Source: RUG14300 sp964561145
GTDB lineage: Bacteria; Bacillota; Clostridia; Christensenellales; CAG-1252
Length of the DNA: 32,041 nt
NCBI GenBank assembly: GCA_964561145.1
Contig: CAZLNZ010000024.1
Span: forward strand, 1-32,041
Direction of reading: 5' to 3'
The number at the start of each line of letters is the position of its first letter. Within the stretch, counting starts at the first letter, position 1. Both the position numbers and the translations under genes were made by a program. Shown piece by piece: positions 1-7,564 of the stretch. The notes under the pieces were generated by a model. That model saw nothing but the letters and a program-made list of their open reading frames with translations, was not told where the DNA came from and made no database searches.

Positions 1-10
1 CTACACTAAG

Positions 11-35
11 TTCCACACTTATTTACACTGTGGAA
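11..35. repeat. Inverted repeat downstream of yraN
   Basis: Perfect 7-bp arms TTCCACA and TGTGGAA with an 11-nt spacer lie downstream of the yraN stop at the left window edge. No T-tract follows on the minus strand, so a classical terminator is not supported. It could be a weak hairpin or a protein site. Confidence 0.35.
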
Positions 36-82
36 TTTACTTTGGGAATTCACGGGAATTTTAATGTTTTAGAGACTTTTTC

Positions 83-457
83 TTACCAATGTCTCTTTTT
101 ACCCGCGTCCTCTGCGGTAAAGGCGTTTTTTATGTGATTTTCAACTTCTCCGTACTTTACGGTTACCACATCAAACCTACACTTCGAGGGATATTTGTTT
201 TTATATACCAAATACATCTGTGCGGTTTTTATAATTCTGCTAATTTTTTCCGGAGTAACGCTTTCAATAGGTTGACCGAAGCGAATTTGATTTCTGTTTT
301 TAACCTCAACAAAAACGTAAACGTCACGTTCCATGGCAATGATGTCTATTTCACCGGTGTACCTTTCGTAGTTTCTTTCAAGAATTATATATCCTTGTTT
401 CTTCAGATATTCGGCAACAACCTCTTCTCCGTCGATTCCCGTTCCTCTATTGTTCAT
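83..457 (-). CDS. yraN: YraN/UPF0102 family nuclease-like protein
   Basis: 124 residues, the usual length of the UPF0102 family, which has a restriction-endonuclease-like fold. The N-terminus has the family pattern G-x-x-G-E-x-x-A, followed by a GEIDIIA segment and FVEVKNR, which together form a PD-(D/E)xK-like site (Asp in EID, Glu and Lys in EVK). The start ATG overlaps the rnhB stop (ATGA, 4 nt) and has GAGGTG just upstream. It is the last visible gene of the ylxM-ffh operon. The rnhB-yraN pairing is common in Bacillota. The biochemical role of the family is not settled; a DNA processing or recombination role is only suggested by the fold. Confidence 0.93.
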   Translation of the reverse strand: MNNRGTGIDGEEVVAEYLKKQGYIILERNYERYTGEIDIIAMERDVYVFVEVKNRNQIRFGQPIESVTPEKISRIIKTAQMYLVYKNKYPSKCRFDVVTVKYGEVENHIKNAFTAEDAGKKRHW

Positions 458-1074
458 TTTTTCACCTCAAAATGGGTTATAAAGCTTTGACGATGAATGG
501 GAGTTTTTCCAAATTCCTTAAGAGCTTGAATATGTTCCTTTGTTCCGTAGCCCTTATTTCTATCAAAGCCGTATTGCGGATATTGTTTGGCATACTCATA
601 CATCAAATGATCCCTGTAAACCTTTGCTATAATGCTTGCGCATCCTATCGTATAGCTTAAAGCATCACCGTGAATTATAGGCAAGACTTCGACATTCAGA
701 TCAAGATTAACCGCATCGATCAAAACTATATCGGGTGTTACCTCCAAGCCTTCAACCGCCTCTTTCATTGCAAGTTTTGTTGCGTTTAATATATTAATTC
801 GATCAATCGTGTCAGGCTCGACCAGCGCAATATCGTAAGCGATTGCTTTTTCCAAAATCAACGGGTAAAGTGCCTCCCGCTTCTTTTCAGAAAGCTTTTT
901 ACTATCATTTACACCATCTATAATATCGTCTAAGGGCATTATGACGGCTGCTACACATACAGGACCCGCTAAAGGTCCGCGACCGACCTCGTCGACCCCT
1001 GCAATGAGAGTATAACCCCTTCCCTCGAGGTCCTTTTCATATTTTAGCAAATCAGGCTTTTCAGTCTTTGTCAT
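454..1074 (-). CDS. rnhB: Ribonuclease HII
   Basis: 206 residues, normal for RNase HII, which cleaves the RNA strand of RNA/DNA hybrids and removes misincorporated ribonucleotides from DNA. The N-terminal motif GVDEVGRGPLAGP (about residues 26-38) provides the first catalytic Asp28 and Glu29. A second Asp lies in LIDAVNL (about 120) and a third in KVYRDHL (about 155), so the DEDD-type site looks complete. The gene overlaps rbgA by 14 nt upstream and yraN by 4 nt downstream, which implies translational coupling in the operon. The order rbgA-rnhB matches Bacillus. Confidence 0.97.
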   Translation of the reverse strand: MTKTEKPDLLKYEKDLEGRGYTLIAGVDEVGRGPLAGPVCVAAVIMPLDDIIDGVNDSKKLSEKKREALYPLILEKAIAYDIALVEPDTIDRINILNATKLAMKEAVEGLEVTPDIVLIDAVNLDLNVEVLPIIHGDALSYTIGCASIIAKVYRDHLMYEYAKQYPQYGFDRNKGYGTKEHIQALKEFGKTPIHRQSFITHFEVKK

Positions 1075-1909
1075 CGGGCTTCTCCAATATCAATCTTCCT
1101 AAGCGTTGTTTTCTGAAATCGTCAAGAATAGCGTTTGCTGCTCTTGTATAATCAATCTCTCTTCCCTTTAATATATATCCTCTTGCTTTTGCTATCGAGT
1201 CAAATACTTCCAAACCGTTTTCAACTTCCACAACACCATATCTTTTTGCTAATATCCCGGGATAGCGTGAAAGAAGAAATTCAATGAGTTTCAAAGTCAA
1301 ACCTTCAATATCTAAAACCGCATCTCGAATGCTTCCTAAAAATGCAAGATTTAGAGCGGTACGATCGTTTTCAATGCTATGACAAAGAGTTCCCGGAGTA
1401 TCTAATAGTAACATTCCGTTAGCCAATCTTATCCATTGCTCGCTTTTTGTAACGCCGGGTTTATTACCCGTTATTGCCTTTTTATCTTTAGCCAAAGAAT
1501 TGATAAGTGTTGACTTACCCATATTCGGCATTCCGATCACCATTGCTTTTACAGAATAAGAAATACCTTTTTCTTGATTCCTTTTAATCTTTTCACTGTT
1601 AACCTCAGTCAAAGCAGAAAGAATCTCCGAAGAAAATCTACCCGAAACAGAGTTACTCAATACAACTCTATTTCCCTTATCTGAAAAATACCTAACCCAG
1701 CTCCTTGCATCATCGGCTTCAACCGTATCTGCCTTATTGATTACAAATAAAGTCGGTTTATTTTGAATAAGGGTAGAAAACAATGGATTAATGCAAGAGT
1801 AAGGAGCACGAGCATCAAGCATGTATATAATACTATCTACCTTCTTTACGCTCTTCTCCATTTCTCTTATAGCCTTAGCCATATGTCCGGGGAACCATTG
1901 TATTAACAT
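1061..1909 (-). CDS. rbgA: Ribosome biogenesis GTPase RbgA (YlqF)
   Basis: 282 residues. It shows the circularly permuted GTPase order of the YlqF/YawG family: G4 NKAD at 58-61 comes before G1 GMPNMGKST at 126-134 and G3 DTPG at 170-173. The N-terminus WFPGHMAKA is typical of RbgA. Family knowledge: RbgA acts in late maturation of the 50S subunit in Bacillota. Only 9 nt separate it from trmD upstream. In Bacillus rplS sits in that position, and here it does not. Confidence 0.97.
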   Translation of the reverse strand: MLIQWFPGHMAKAIREMEKSVKKVDSIIYMLDARAPYSCINPLFSTLIQNKPTLFVINKADTVEADDARSWVRYFSDKGNRVVLSNSVSGRFSSEILSALTEVNSEKIKRNQEKGISYSVKAMVIGMPNMGKSTLINSLAKDKKAITGNKPGVTKSEQWIRLANGMLLLDTPGTLCHSIENDRTALNLAFLGSIRDAVLDIEGLTLKLIEFLLSRYPGILAKRYGVVEVENGLEVFDSIAKARGYILKGREIDYTRAANAILDDFRKQRLGRLILEKPDDKD

Positions 1910-1918
1910 AATAATCTC

Positions 1919-2593
1919 CTACTCTTTCTTTAGTAAATCGGGACGTCTAAGCAAAGTTATCTCCATTGCTTTTTGTTTTCGCCATTCTTCAATTCTGGCG
2001 TGATGACCATTCAAAAGAACCTCGGGTACACTGAGTCCCATATATTCTTGAGGACGAGTGTATTGAGGATATTCCAATAAGCCCTCGGCAAAAGATTCAT
2101 CTTTGTCGCTCTCCTCACTACCCAATACCCCTTTAACATGTCTTAAAAGAGCATTGGTTACAACCATTGCAGGTAACTCTCCACCCGTTAATACATAATC
2201 TCCTATAGATAACTCCTCATCGATGCATAACTCGATAACTCTTTCATCTATTCCTTCATAGGATCCACATAAAAGAATGAGCCACGCTTGTTCCGATAGT
2301 TCCTTAGAAATCGCATGATTGAACTGCCTACCTCTTGGTGACATATAAATACGTCTTGCCTTATGTTCGGGATCAATTGCTTGTATGCAGTCATAAATAG
2401 GTTGAACGGTCATTACCATTCCGGCACCACCGCCAAAGGGATAATCGTCTGTTCTCTTATGCTTATCAAGGCTATAATCTCGAATGTTGTGGATATTTAG
2501 TTCAAAAAGTCCCTTTTCGGCAGCCTTCCCGATAACACCTTCTGTCATGGGAGAAAACATATCGGGAAATACGGTCAATATATCAATTCTCAT
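1919..2593 (-). CDS. trmD: tRNA (guanine-N1)-methyltransferase TrmD
   Basis: 224 residues. TrmD methylates G37 of tRNAs that read codons next to a proline-type context, which prevents frameshifting. Family signatures are visible: DYPFGGGAGM (about 50-59), LCGSYEGIDERV (about 108-119) and SIGDYVLTGGELPAM (about 129-143). These form the trefoil-knot S-adenosylmethionine site. It overlaps the rimM 3' end by 11 nt, as expected for a coupled rimM-trmD pair. Confidence 0.97.
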   Translation of the reverse strand: MRIDILTVFPDMFSPMTEGVIGKAAEKGLFELNIHNIRDYSLDKHKRTDDYPFGGGAGMVMTVQPIYDCIQAIDPEHKARRIYMSPRGRQFNHAISKELSEQAWLILLCGSYEGIDERVIELCIDEELSIGDYVLTGGELPAMVVTNALLRHVKGVLGSEESDKDESFAEGLLEYPQYTRPQEYMGLSVPEVLLNGHHARIEEWRKQKAMEITLLRRPDLLKKE

Positions 2594-3089
2594 AACAAAC
2601 GACCTCTTCGAACACCTTTGAATCTAGTATCATCTTATTTTGAGAAATATCGATATTAACCACCAATTTTTCTAAATAAGGGACCATAAACGGACGCTCA
2701 CCCTTGATCGCGAAAACAGATGCGGAACCGTAATTGGTAACACTTTCGATCTCACCGACAAATTTATCTCCAACATAAACGGATAAGCCTATAAGTTCGT
2801 CTATAAAGTAATCGTCTTGCCTGAAAAAATCAGCCTGTGAAAAGGGAATGTAAACTTCCTTGTTTCTCAAGCCTTCTGCCATATCCCTATCGGTCACACC
2901 CTTTAACAAAAGAAATGCGTCAAAGCCAACAACTCTTGCTTTGACGATTTCGTAGTCAATCTCCTCAATAAAGACGGTCTTTATCTTAAACACTCCTTGT
3001 ATATGATCAACATACGGCACGAGCTTGACCTCTCCCTTTATTCCTTGGGGTTTGACGATTTTGCCAATGTACAGCTTGTCGTTTTTCAA
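2583..3089 (-). CDS. rimM: Ribosome maturation factor RimM
   Basis: 168 residues. RimM assists 30S head assembly and binds ribosomal protein S19 in studied species. The N-terminal domain starts with the typical IGKIVKPQGIKGEVKL. The C-terminal PRC-barrel segment contains LIGLSVYVGDKFVGEIESV and MVPYLEKLVVNIDI. It sits between khpA (4-nt overlap upstream) and trmD (11-nt overlap downstream) in the conserved order rpsP-khpA-rimM-trmD. Confidence 0.95.
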   Translation of the reverse strand: MKNDKLYIGKIVKPQGIKGEVKLVPYVDHIQGVFKIKTVFIEEIDYEIVKARVVGFDAFLLLKGVTDRDMAEGLRNKEVYIPFSQADFFRQDDYFIDELIGLSVYVGDKFVGEIESVTNYGSASVFAIKGERPFMVPYLEKLVVNIDISQNKMILDSKVFEEVVCYEN

Positions 3090-3316
3090 TCTCTTTCCAA
3101 AATTTCCACGTCATAACGACGATTCATCTTGCCGGCAGCAGATTTTACAATGGTGCGAATTGCTCTTGCAATCTTACCTTGTTTGCCAATAACCTTGCCT
3201 ATATCTTCCTTGTTAATATGAAGATATACGGCACGGTCTTTTTCGCTGACAACAACGTCAAACTCTTTATCCTCTCCTATCAAAGAGGATACAATGTATT
3301 CCAATAGCTCTTGCAT
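3086..3316 (-). CDS. khpA: KH-domain RNA-binding protein KhpA (YlqC)
   Basis: 76 residues with one KH domain. The GxxG RNA-binding loop is GKQG at 44-47, followed by a helix typical of the family (KIARAIRTIVK). Family knowledge: KhpA pairs with KhpB (Jag/EloR) in many Bacillota and affects cell elongation and RNA metabolism. It starts 1 nt after rpsP ends and overlaps rimM by 4 nt, in the standard genomic position next to rpsP. Confidence 0.94.
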   Translation of the reverse strand: MQELLEYIVSSLIGEDKEFDVVVSEKDRAVYLHINKEDIGKVIGKQGKIARAIRTIVKSAAGKMNRRYDVEILERD

Positions 3317-3317
3317 A

Positions 3318-3572
3318 TTAGAGAATGTTCAACTTGCGGAATAAATCTCTTACTGTATCGGTAGGTTGAGCACCGTTAGCAAGCCACTTCTTAGCAAGCT
3401 CTACGTCTACTTTAACAACAGCTTCCGTGTCTTCGTTATTCTTTCCTCTGGGTTGGAGAATACCGATTTGCTCAATGTACTCGGCATCACGAGCCTTTCT
3501 GCTGTCTACAGCAACGATACGATAACAAGGATTCTTTTTAGCTCCGAATCTTGCAAGTCTGATTTTAACCAT
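3318..3572 (-). CDS. rpsP: 30S ribosomal protein S16
   Basis: 84 residues, the normal length of bacterial S16. The N-terminus MVKIRLARFGAKKNPCYRIVAVDSR is diagnostic. The ATG is preceded by GGAGGT at good spacing. It lies 33 nt downstream of ffh and directly upstream of khpA in the conserved ffh-rpsP arrangement. Confidence 0.98.
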   Translation of the reverse strand: MVKIRLARFGAKKNPCYRIVAVDSRKARDAEYIEQIGILQPRGKNNEDTEAVVKVDVELAKKWLANGAQPTDTVRDLFRKLNIL

Positions 3573-3605
3573 AATTATACCTCCGTGTATATTGTAAAAT
3601 GTTTT

Positions 3606-4928
3606 TTAAAATGGATATCTTTTGCGTTTTCCGCCACCCGACATACGTTTCATCATATCTCTTGTAGTTTCAAACTGCTTTATTAATTGATTTACCTCTT
3701 GAATAGTCGTACCGCTTCCTTGTACAATACGCTTTTTACGACTACCCTTAAGCAAGTCAGGATTGTGTCTTTCTTCGGGAGTCATCGAAAGAATGATTGC
3801 TTTCATCCTCTTCATCCTATCTTCGTCGACTTCTAAATTCTGACCTTTAAGCTTATTGGACATACCCGGAATCATTCCGACCATATCGCTTAGATTGCCC
3901 ATTTTTTTGAGCTTATCTATTTGTTCTAAATAATCCTGAAAGTCAAAGCTTGCGGTACGCATCTTCTGCTCCATTCGCTTTGCTTCTTCTTCCGTATAAG
4001 CTTGCTCCGCTCTCTCAATTAAGGTTAGTACATCACCCATTCCAAGTATTCTTGATGCCATTCTATCAGGATAGAATAACTCCAATTCATGCACCTTTTC
4101 ACCTACAGAGCAGAATTTGATAGGCTTGCCGGTAACGGCTCTTACCGACAATGCGGCACCGCCCCTGGTATCACCGTCAAGTTTACTTAACACAATACCC
4201 GTTACATCGAGCTGACGATTGAACTCCTGAGATACGTTGACAGCCTCTTGTCCTAATGTCGAATCGATTACAAGTAATATCTCGGTAGGATTGAGAATCT
4301 CCTTCAAGTCACGAAGTTCCTTCATCAAGGGTTCATCTATTTGAAGACGACCTGCCGTATCAACGATAACCGTATCGAATCTGTTTGAGGTAGCATATTC
4401 TATAGCTTGCTTAACTGTCTTTCTGGGATCTTGCGTGCCCTTTTCAAAGACCTCAGCCCCGGCAACAGCTCCGACCTTAATAAGTTGTTGAATAGCTGCC
4501 GGACGGTAGATATCGCACGCTACAAGCAATGGGTGCTTGCCTTGTTTTTTCAATAAATGTGCAAGCTTTCCGCACATCGTAGTTTTTCCGCTTCCTTGCA
4601 ATCCGCACATCAACATCACTGTCGGAGGACGATCGGAAACGCCAAGTCTCGAATGCTCACTTCCCATAAGGGCAATAAGCTCTTCGTTGACTATCTTGAT
4701 TACTTGTTGAGCAGGGGATAAGGACTTTAAAATATCCTCACCAACCGCTTTTTCACTTACCTTATTTATAAACTCTTTAACTACATTATAGTTTACATCG
4801 GCGGACAATAAAGCAACTCGAACCTCTCTCATCGCTTGCTTGATTTCAAGCTCTGTCAAGGCACCTTTGTTCTTTAACTTGGAAAAAATGTGGTTAAGCT
4901 TTTCGCTTAGATTTTCAAAAATCGCCAT
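3606..4928 (-). CDS. ffh: Signal recognition particle protein Ffh
   Basis: 440 residues with N, G and M domains. The P-loop GLQGSGKTT lies at 109-117, DTAGR at 190-194, and a SKLDGD motif in the guanine-binding region. The Met-rich M domain (about 300-440) contains GMIPGM and ends in a basic tail. Ffh binds signal sequences and 4.5S RNA and docks to FtsY. It is 2 nt downstream of ylxM in the standard ylxM-ffh pair. The 4.5S RNA and FtsY genes are not in this window. Confidence 0.98.
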   Translation of the reverse strand: MAIFENLSEKLNHIFSKLKNKGALTELEIKQAMREVRVALLSADVNYNVVKEFINKVSEKAVGEDILKSLSPAQQVIKIVNEELIALMGSEHSRLGVSDRPPTVMLMCGLQGSGKTTMCGKLAHLLKKQGKHPLLVACDIYRPAAIQQLIKVGAVAGAEVFEKGTQDPRKTVKQAIEYATSNRFDTVIVDTAGRLQIDEPLMKELRDLKEILNPTEILLVIDSTLGQEAVNVSQEFNRQLDVTGIVLSKLDGDTRGGAALSVRAVTGKPIKFCSVGEKVHELELFYPDRMASRILGMGDVLTLIERAEQAYTEEEAKRMEQKMRTASFDFQDYLEQIDKLKKMGNLSDMVGMIPGMSNKLKGQNLEVDEDRMKRMKAIILSMTPEERHNPDLLKGSRKKRIVQGSGTTIQEVNQLIKQFETTRDMMKRMSGGGKRKRYPF

Positions 4929-4930
4929 TG

Positions 4931-5239
4931 TTATTCCTCCGTTAAGTCACTCAATTTTTGAATTTTCAAGGAATCGCTGATATCGGAATCCAAAATTTCT
5001 TTCAATTTACTTTTGAATTCAACCATCTTTAGCTTGCTTTCATATTCCTTCAGCGAATCGATAGCATGTGCCAAAGCATCCTTGACCGCCTGTCTTGAAA
5101 TCCCTTGTTTTTCGGCAATTTCAAATAAAGACAGGTCCAATAGGCAATACAGCTCCAACGAATCCCTTTGTCTTTCGGTAAGCAATGAGCCGTACTCCTC
5201 ATATAAATCCGAAATATACATCCTTTCCTTTAAGTCCAT
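4931..5239 (-). CDS. ylxM: YlxM-family helix-turn-helix protein
   Basis: 102 residues from the ATG at 5239; an in-frame GTG two codons upstream at 5245 is less likely. It carries a sigma-70 region-4-like helix-turn-helix (LTERQRDSLELYCLLDLSLFEIAEKQGISRQAV is spread over roughly residues 17-50). Family knowledge: YlxM is encoded with ffh and has been linked to SRP function. It is the first gene of the operon, about 40 nt downstream of a perfect promoter. Its ribosome binding site (GGGTG) is weak. Confidence 0.92.
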   Translation of the reverse strand: MDLKERMYISDLYEEYGSLLTERQRDSLELYCLLDLSLFEIAEKQGISRQAVKDALAHAIDSLKEYESKLKMVEFKSKLKEILDSDISDSLKIQKLSDLTEE

Positions 5240-5278
5240 AAGCACCCGCTTTTGCTGTAAAGCATTTTTACTTTACAC

Positions 5279-5307
5279 ATTATAAAGTTCTATTTATTAT
5301 TTGTCAA
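5279..5307 (-). promoter_or_regulatory. Consensus sigma-A promoter of the ylxM-ffh operon
   Basis: On the minus strand, TTGACA (5307-5302) and TATAAT (5284-5279) are separated by exactly 17 nt. Both hexamers match the consensus perfectly, in keeping with strong expression of a housekeeping operon. The leader holds a small inverted repeat, GTAAAG and CTTTAC. Confidence 0.88.
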
Positions 5308-5398
5308 GGATTTCTTCGCCCTTTTTTATATTTTGTCATACAGATTTCACGATTTGCATAAGTATAAGCGTTAGCGATGCTTCGCAAAAGGAGTATTT

Positions 5399-6088
5399 AT
5401 GATTAAAATGAACAAAAAAATTTCGGTAATTATATGTACGATAATAATGCTTTCAATTGCCTTTACCCTTGTTGCTTGCAACAATAAAAAAACGGATTCA
5501 GACGAAGAACAACCGCCTATAAGCTATATGCAAACCCTCTTTTATATCGGAAAAGATAATGAATATAGAGTTAAGCTCATACAAGGAAGAGGTGAAACAC
5601 TCTTCATTGCTGATGGAAAACAGTCCGGGAATGTGGTTTTTACAACACTTACCGTCACACCATTAAATAGAGACCAAGCAAATAATAAACTTACATACAC
5701 CTTAATAGGTGATAAAGGCGAAACGTCTGATAGCTTGTCCTATGAAAAATTACAAGGGTATTTTTCAGCTACGCCCGATATATCGTCAATCGGTACGCCC
5801 TCTTTAATTAAAATCCAAGAGGGGAAAAGAGTAATTGAAATCAAACTCGAAAACCTCTTAGAAGGAAAACTTACGGCAGATGAAGCATTGTCTGTTGCAG
5901 AGGATACTTTAAAAGACAAAATAACACTTGACGATAAAGACAGAGAGATATATATTCGCCTTATAAATAATTCACTTGATCCTAATAGCGAATACTATTG
6001 GTACGTGGCATTTATAGCATCGCCCACGGATTATTACTCTGTTTTAATAAACTCTGAAACAGGTGCAATTCTTTCCACCAATCCTTAA
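5399..6088 (+). CDS. Lipoprotein with C-terminal PepSY-like domain
   Basis: 229 residues. The N-terminus is a lipoprotein signal: basic MIKMNKK, a hydrophobic stretch, then lipobox LVAC with Cys27. The middle is beta-rich and not recognised. Residues from about 155 (TADEALSVAEDTL) to WYVAFIASPTDYYSVLINSETGAIL fit a PepSY domain, often found in secreted protease-inhibitory or cell-surface proteins. AAGGAG sits 5 nt before the chosen ATG. It is a single-gene unit facing away from ylxM and closed by a strong terminator. The specific role is unknown. Confidence 0.85.
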   Translation: MIKMNKKISVIICTIIMLSIAFTLVACNNKKTDSDEEQPPISYMQTLFYIGKDNEYRVKLIQGRGETLFIADGKQSGNVVFTTLTVTPLNRDQANNKLTYTLIGDKGETSDSLSYEKLQGYFSATPDISSIGTPSLIKIQEGKRVIEIKLENLLEGKLTADEALSVAEDTLKDKITLDDKDREIYIRLINNSLDPNSEYYWYVAFIASPTDYYSVLINSETGAILSTNP

Positions 6089-6103
6089 TCTTTTATATAA
6101 CCT

Positions 6104-6133
6104 AAAAACCTCCGAAATGCTCGGAGGTTTTTT
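6104..6133. terminator. Bidirectional rho-independent terminator
   Basis: A 9-bp GC-rich stem (AACCTCCGA and TCGGAGGTT) with a 5-nt loop is flanked by A-tract and T-tract on its two sides. It sits between the convergent lipoprotein gene and the flavin-reductase-like gene and can serve both. Confidence 0.92.
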
Positions 6134-6138
6134 AGTAC

Positions 6139-6696
6139 CTACATTAATGCTTCGCCATCCTTAAAAGCATTTCCTACCTTCTCTCCCAAAACATAATAGG
6201 CATGATTCATGCTATCATATGTAATAGGACGAAGCTTAATCGGATCGATCTTGCCATTTGTAAGAACCTCTTCTTCGGCACTCAAGTTGACTATTTCGCC
6301 GACCATTCTGCAGGAATCAGCATCATAACTAATAAGTCTGCACTCAACGGTCATAGGTAACTCAAGAAAAATCGGAGCATCCACAAACTCTGCCTTGGAA
6401 ACGTGAAAGCCTGCTCTTTCAACTTTATTCTCAATATCGTTTCCCGAAACCAAGCCTACGTAATCACAAGGAACTACAGTATCCGTCGTTGCCATACTTA
6501 CAGTAAACGCCTTACGCGAAAGTATATTTTGTACAGTTTTATGCTCTTCACTGAGGCAAATAGAAAGTTCGTTTCTTTCACTGATACCTCCCCATGCGGC
6601 ATTCATTGCATCAGGCATTCCTTTCTCATCGTAGGAACCGATAATAAATACGGGTTGAGGATACACAGCGGTTTTCGCTCCAAAATTTTTTCTCAT
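6139..6696 (-). CDS. Flavin reductase-like FMN-binding protein
   Basis: 185 residues. The sequence has the flavin-reductase-like FMN-binding split-barrel pattern: PVFIIGSYDEKGMPDAMNAAWGG at the N-terminus, LSICLSEEHKTVQNI, then FTVSMATTDTVVPCDYVGLVSGNDIENKVERAGF and a C-terminal barrel strand with CRMVGEIVNL. Members bind FMN and reduce flavins or act on small substrates; the physiological partner cannot be told from sequence. AAGGAG precedes the ATG. The gene has its own promoter about 170 nt upstream, so the leader is long. Confidence 0.87.
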   Translation of the reverse strand: MRKNFGAKTAVYPQPVFIIGSYDEKGMPDAMNAAWGGISERNELSICLSEEHKTVQNILSRKAFTVSMATTDTVVPCDYVGLVSGNDIENKVERAGFHVSKAEFVDAPIFLELPMTVECRLISYDADSCRMVGEIVNLSAEEEVLTNGKIDPIKLRPITYDSMNHAYYVLGEKVGNAFKDGEALM

Positions 6697-6806
6697 AATA
6701 AATACTCCTTATATTTCAAAGTGGCTTATATACCATTTATATTCAATTCCGTCAGTAAAGCACAATACTTACATTCAAAGGATTAATCTTCACAAATACC
6801 GTTTCA

Positions 6807-6836
6807 ATAATCTATTATTCAATCACGATAGATTAT
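6807..6836. promoter_or_regulatory. 9-bp inverted repeat in the leader of the flavin-reductase gene
   Basis: Perfect arms ATAATCTAT and ATAGATTAT are separated by 12 nt. The element lies 32 nt downstream of the -10 box of the 6696-initiated gene and well before its start codon. It could be an operator or an RNA hairpin in the leader. Confidence 0.5.
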
Positions 6837-6867
6837 GACTTTGTACAACTAATCCTATAACAATTAC

Positions 6868-6896
6868 ATTATAGTTATTTTTTCAAAAGTAGTCAA
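6868..6896 (-). promoter_or_regulatory. Sigma-A promoter of the flavin-reductase gene
   Basis: On the minus strand TTGACT (6896-6891), a 17-nt spacer and TATAAT (6873-6868). Eleven of twelve consensus positions match. Confidence 0.83.
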
Positions 6897-7022
6897 CCCC
6901 CTTTTTTTGTACTTTATATCATAAACTGTCACAGAACATCGGAACACACACTATAAAAAGAGCCATCTTATACGCAAAGAATATCATTAACTCTCATCTG
7001 ATATATAGGAATCATTTAATGT

Positions 7023-7051
7023 TTGACAATAAAAGATTTTTGGAGTAAAAT
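7023..7051 (+). promoter_or_regulatory. Promoter of the marR-ABC exporter operon
   Basis: TTGACA (7023-7028), a 17-nt spacer and TAAAAT (7046-7051) lie about 80 nt before the marR start. The operator-like repeat directly follows the -10 box. Confidence 0.8.
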
Positions 7052-7055
7052 AATT

Positions 7056-7074
7056 AAGAACTTAATTAGTTCTT
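7056..7074. promoter_or_regulatory. Probable MarR operator
   Basis: Arms AAGAACT and AGTTCTT flank a 5-nt TAATT centre. The palindrome covers the predicted transcription start just after the -10 box, the classical position for autorepression by a MarR protein. That the downstream regulator binds here is inferred from position. Confidence 0.65.
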
Positions 7075-7129
7075 GATTTTTATGAATATAAATCTAATTA
7101 ACAATGTTTTGAATCGATTAGAGGTAAAA

Positions 7130-7564
7130 ATGGAAAAAAGACAAACTATTATGCGAAGCAACGGAAGAGCTCGCAGAAGATGGAACGCACTCGTAAGGCA
7201 AGTGGCATTAAAAGAAGGAATTCCCGACTCATATAGACAAGTCATCATGTTTTTAAACCATAACCCCGGTGCTAGTCAAAAAAGTATTGCGGAATTCTCT
7301 TGCGTCACGACATCGGCAATTAATCAAGTTGTAAAGAGTATGCTTTTGGAAGGATACATTACTAAAGAAACCGATAACAACGACAAAAGAGGCTGTAAAC
7401 TGTATTTGACGGAAAAAGGCTTGGAGATCGCAAAACGTCTTCATCAACGACTGGATGAGGCAGATAATGCAATTACAAGCTTCTTAGGCATAGATAAGGA
7501 AAAAGAACTTATCGAATCACTTGAAAAATTGGCGGATTTCATCCAAAAGGAGCTCTTGGAATGA
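7130..7564 (+). CDS. MarR-family transcriptional regulator
   Basis: 144 residues from the ATG at 7130, chosen because GAGG lies 5 nt upstream; an in-frame ATG at 7082 and a TTG at 7073 lack a binding site. The winged helix-turn-helix is clear: SQKSIAEFSCVTTSAINQVVKSMLLEGYITKETDNNDKRGCKLYLTEKG, with the DxRG-type wing (DNNDKRG). MarR dimers usually repress adjacent transporters and are released by ligands. Its last codons overlap the first ABC exporter gene by 4 nt, and a palindrome in its own promoter suggests autoregulation of the three-gene operon. Confidence 0.92.
   Translation: MEKRQTIMRSNGRARRRWNALVRQVALKEGIPDSYRQVIMFLNHNPGASQKSIAEFSCVTTSAINQVVKSMLLEGYITKETDNNDKRGCKLYLTEKGLEIAKRLHQRLDEADNAITSFLGIDKEKELIESLEKLADFIQKELLE

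Noticed and set aside
6403..6786. 127-codon plus-strand frame opposite the flavin-reductase-like gene
   Set aside because: It is antisense to a well-supported gene and its composition is not protein-like.
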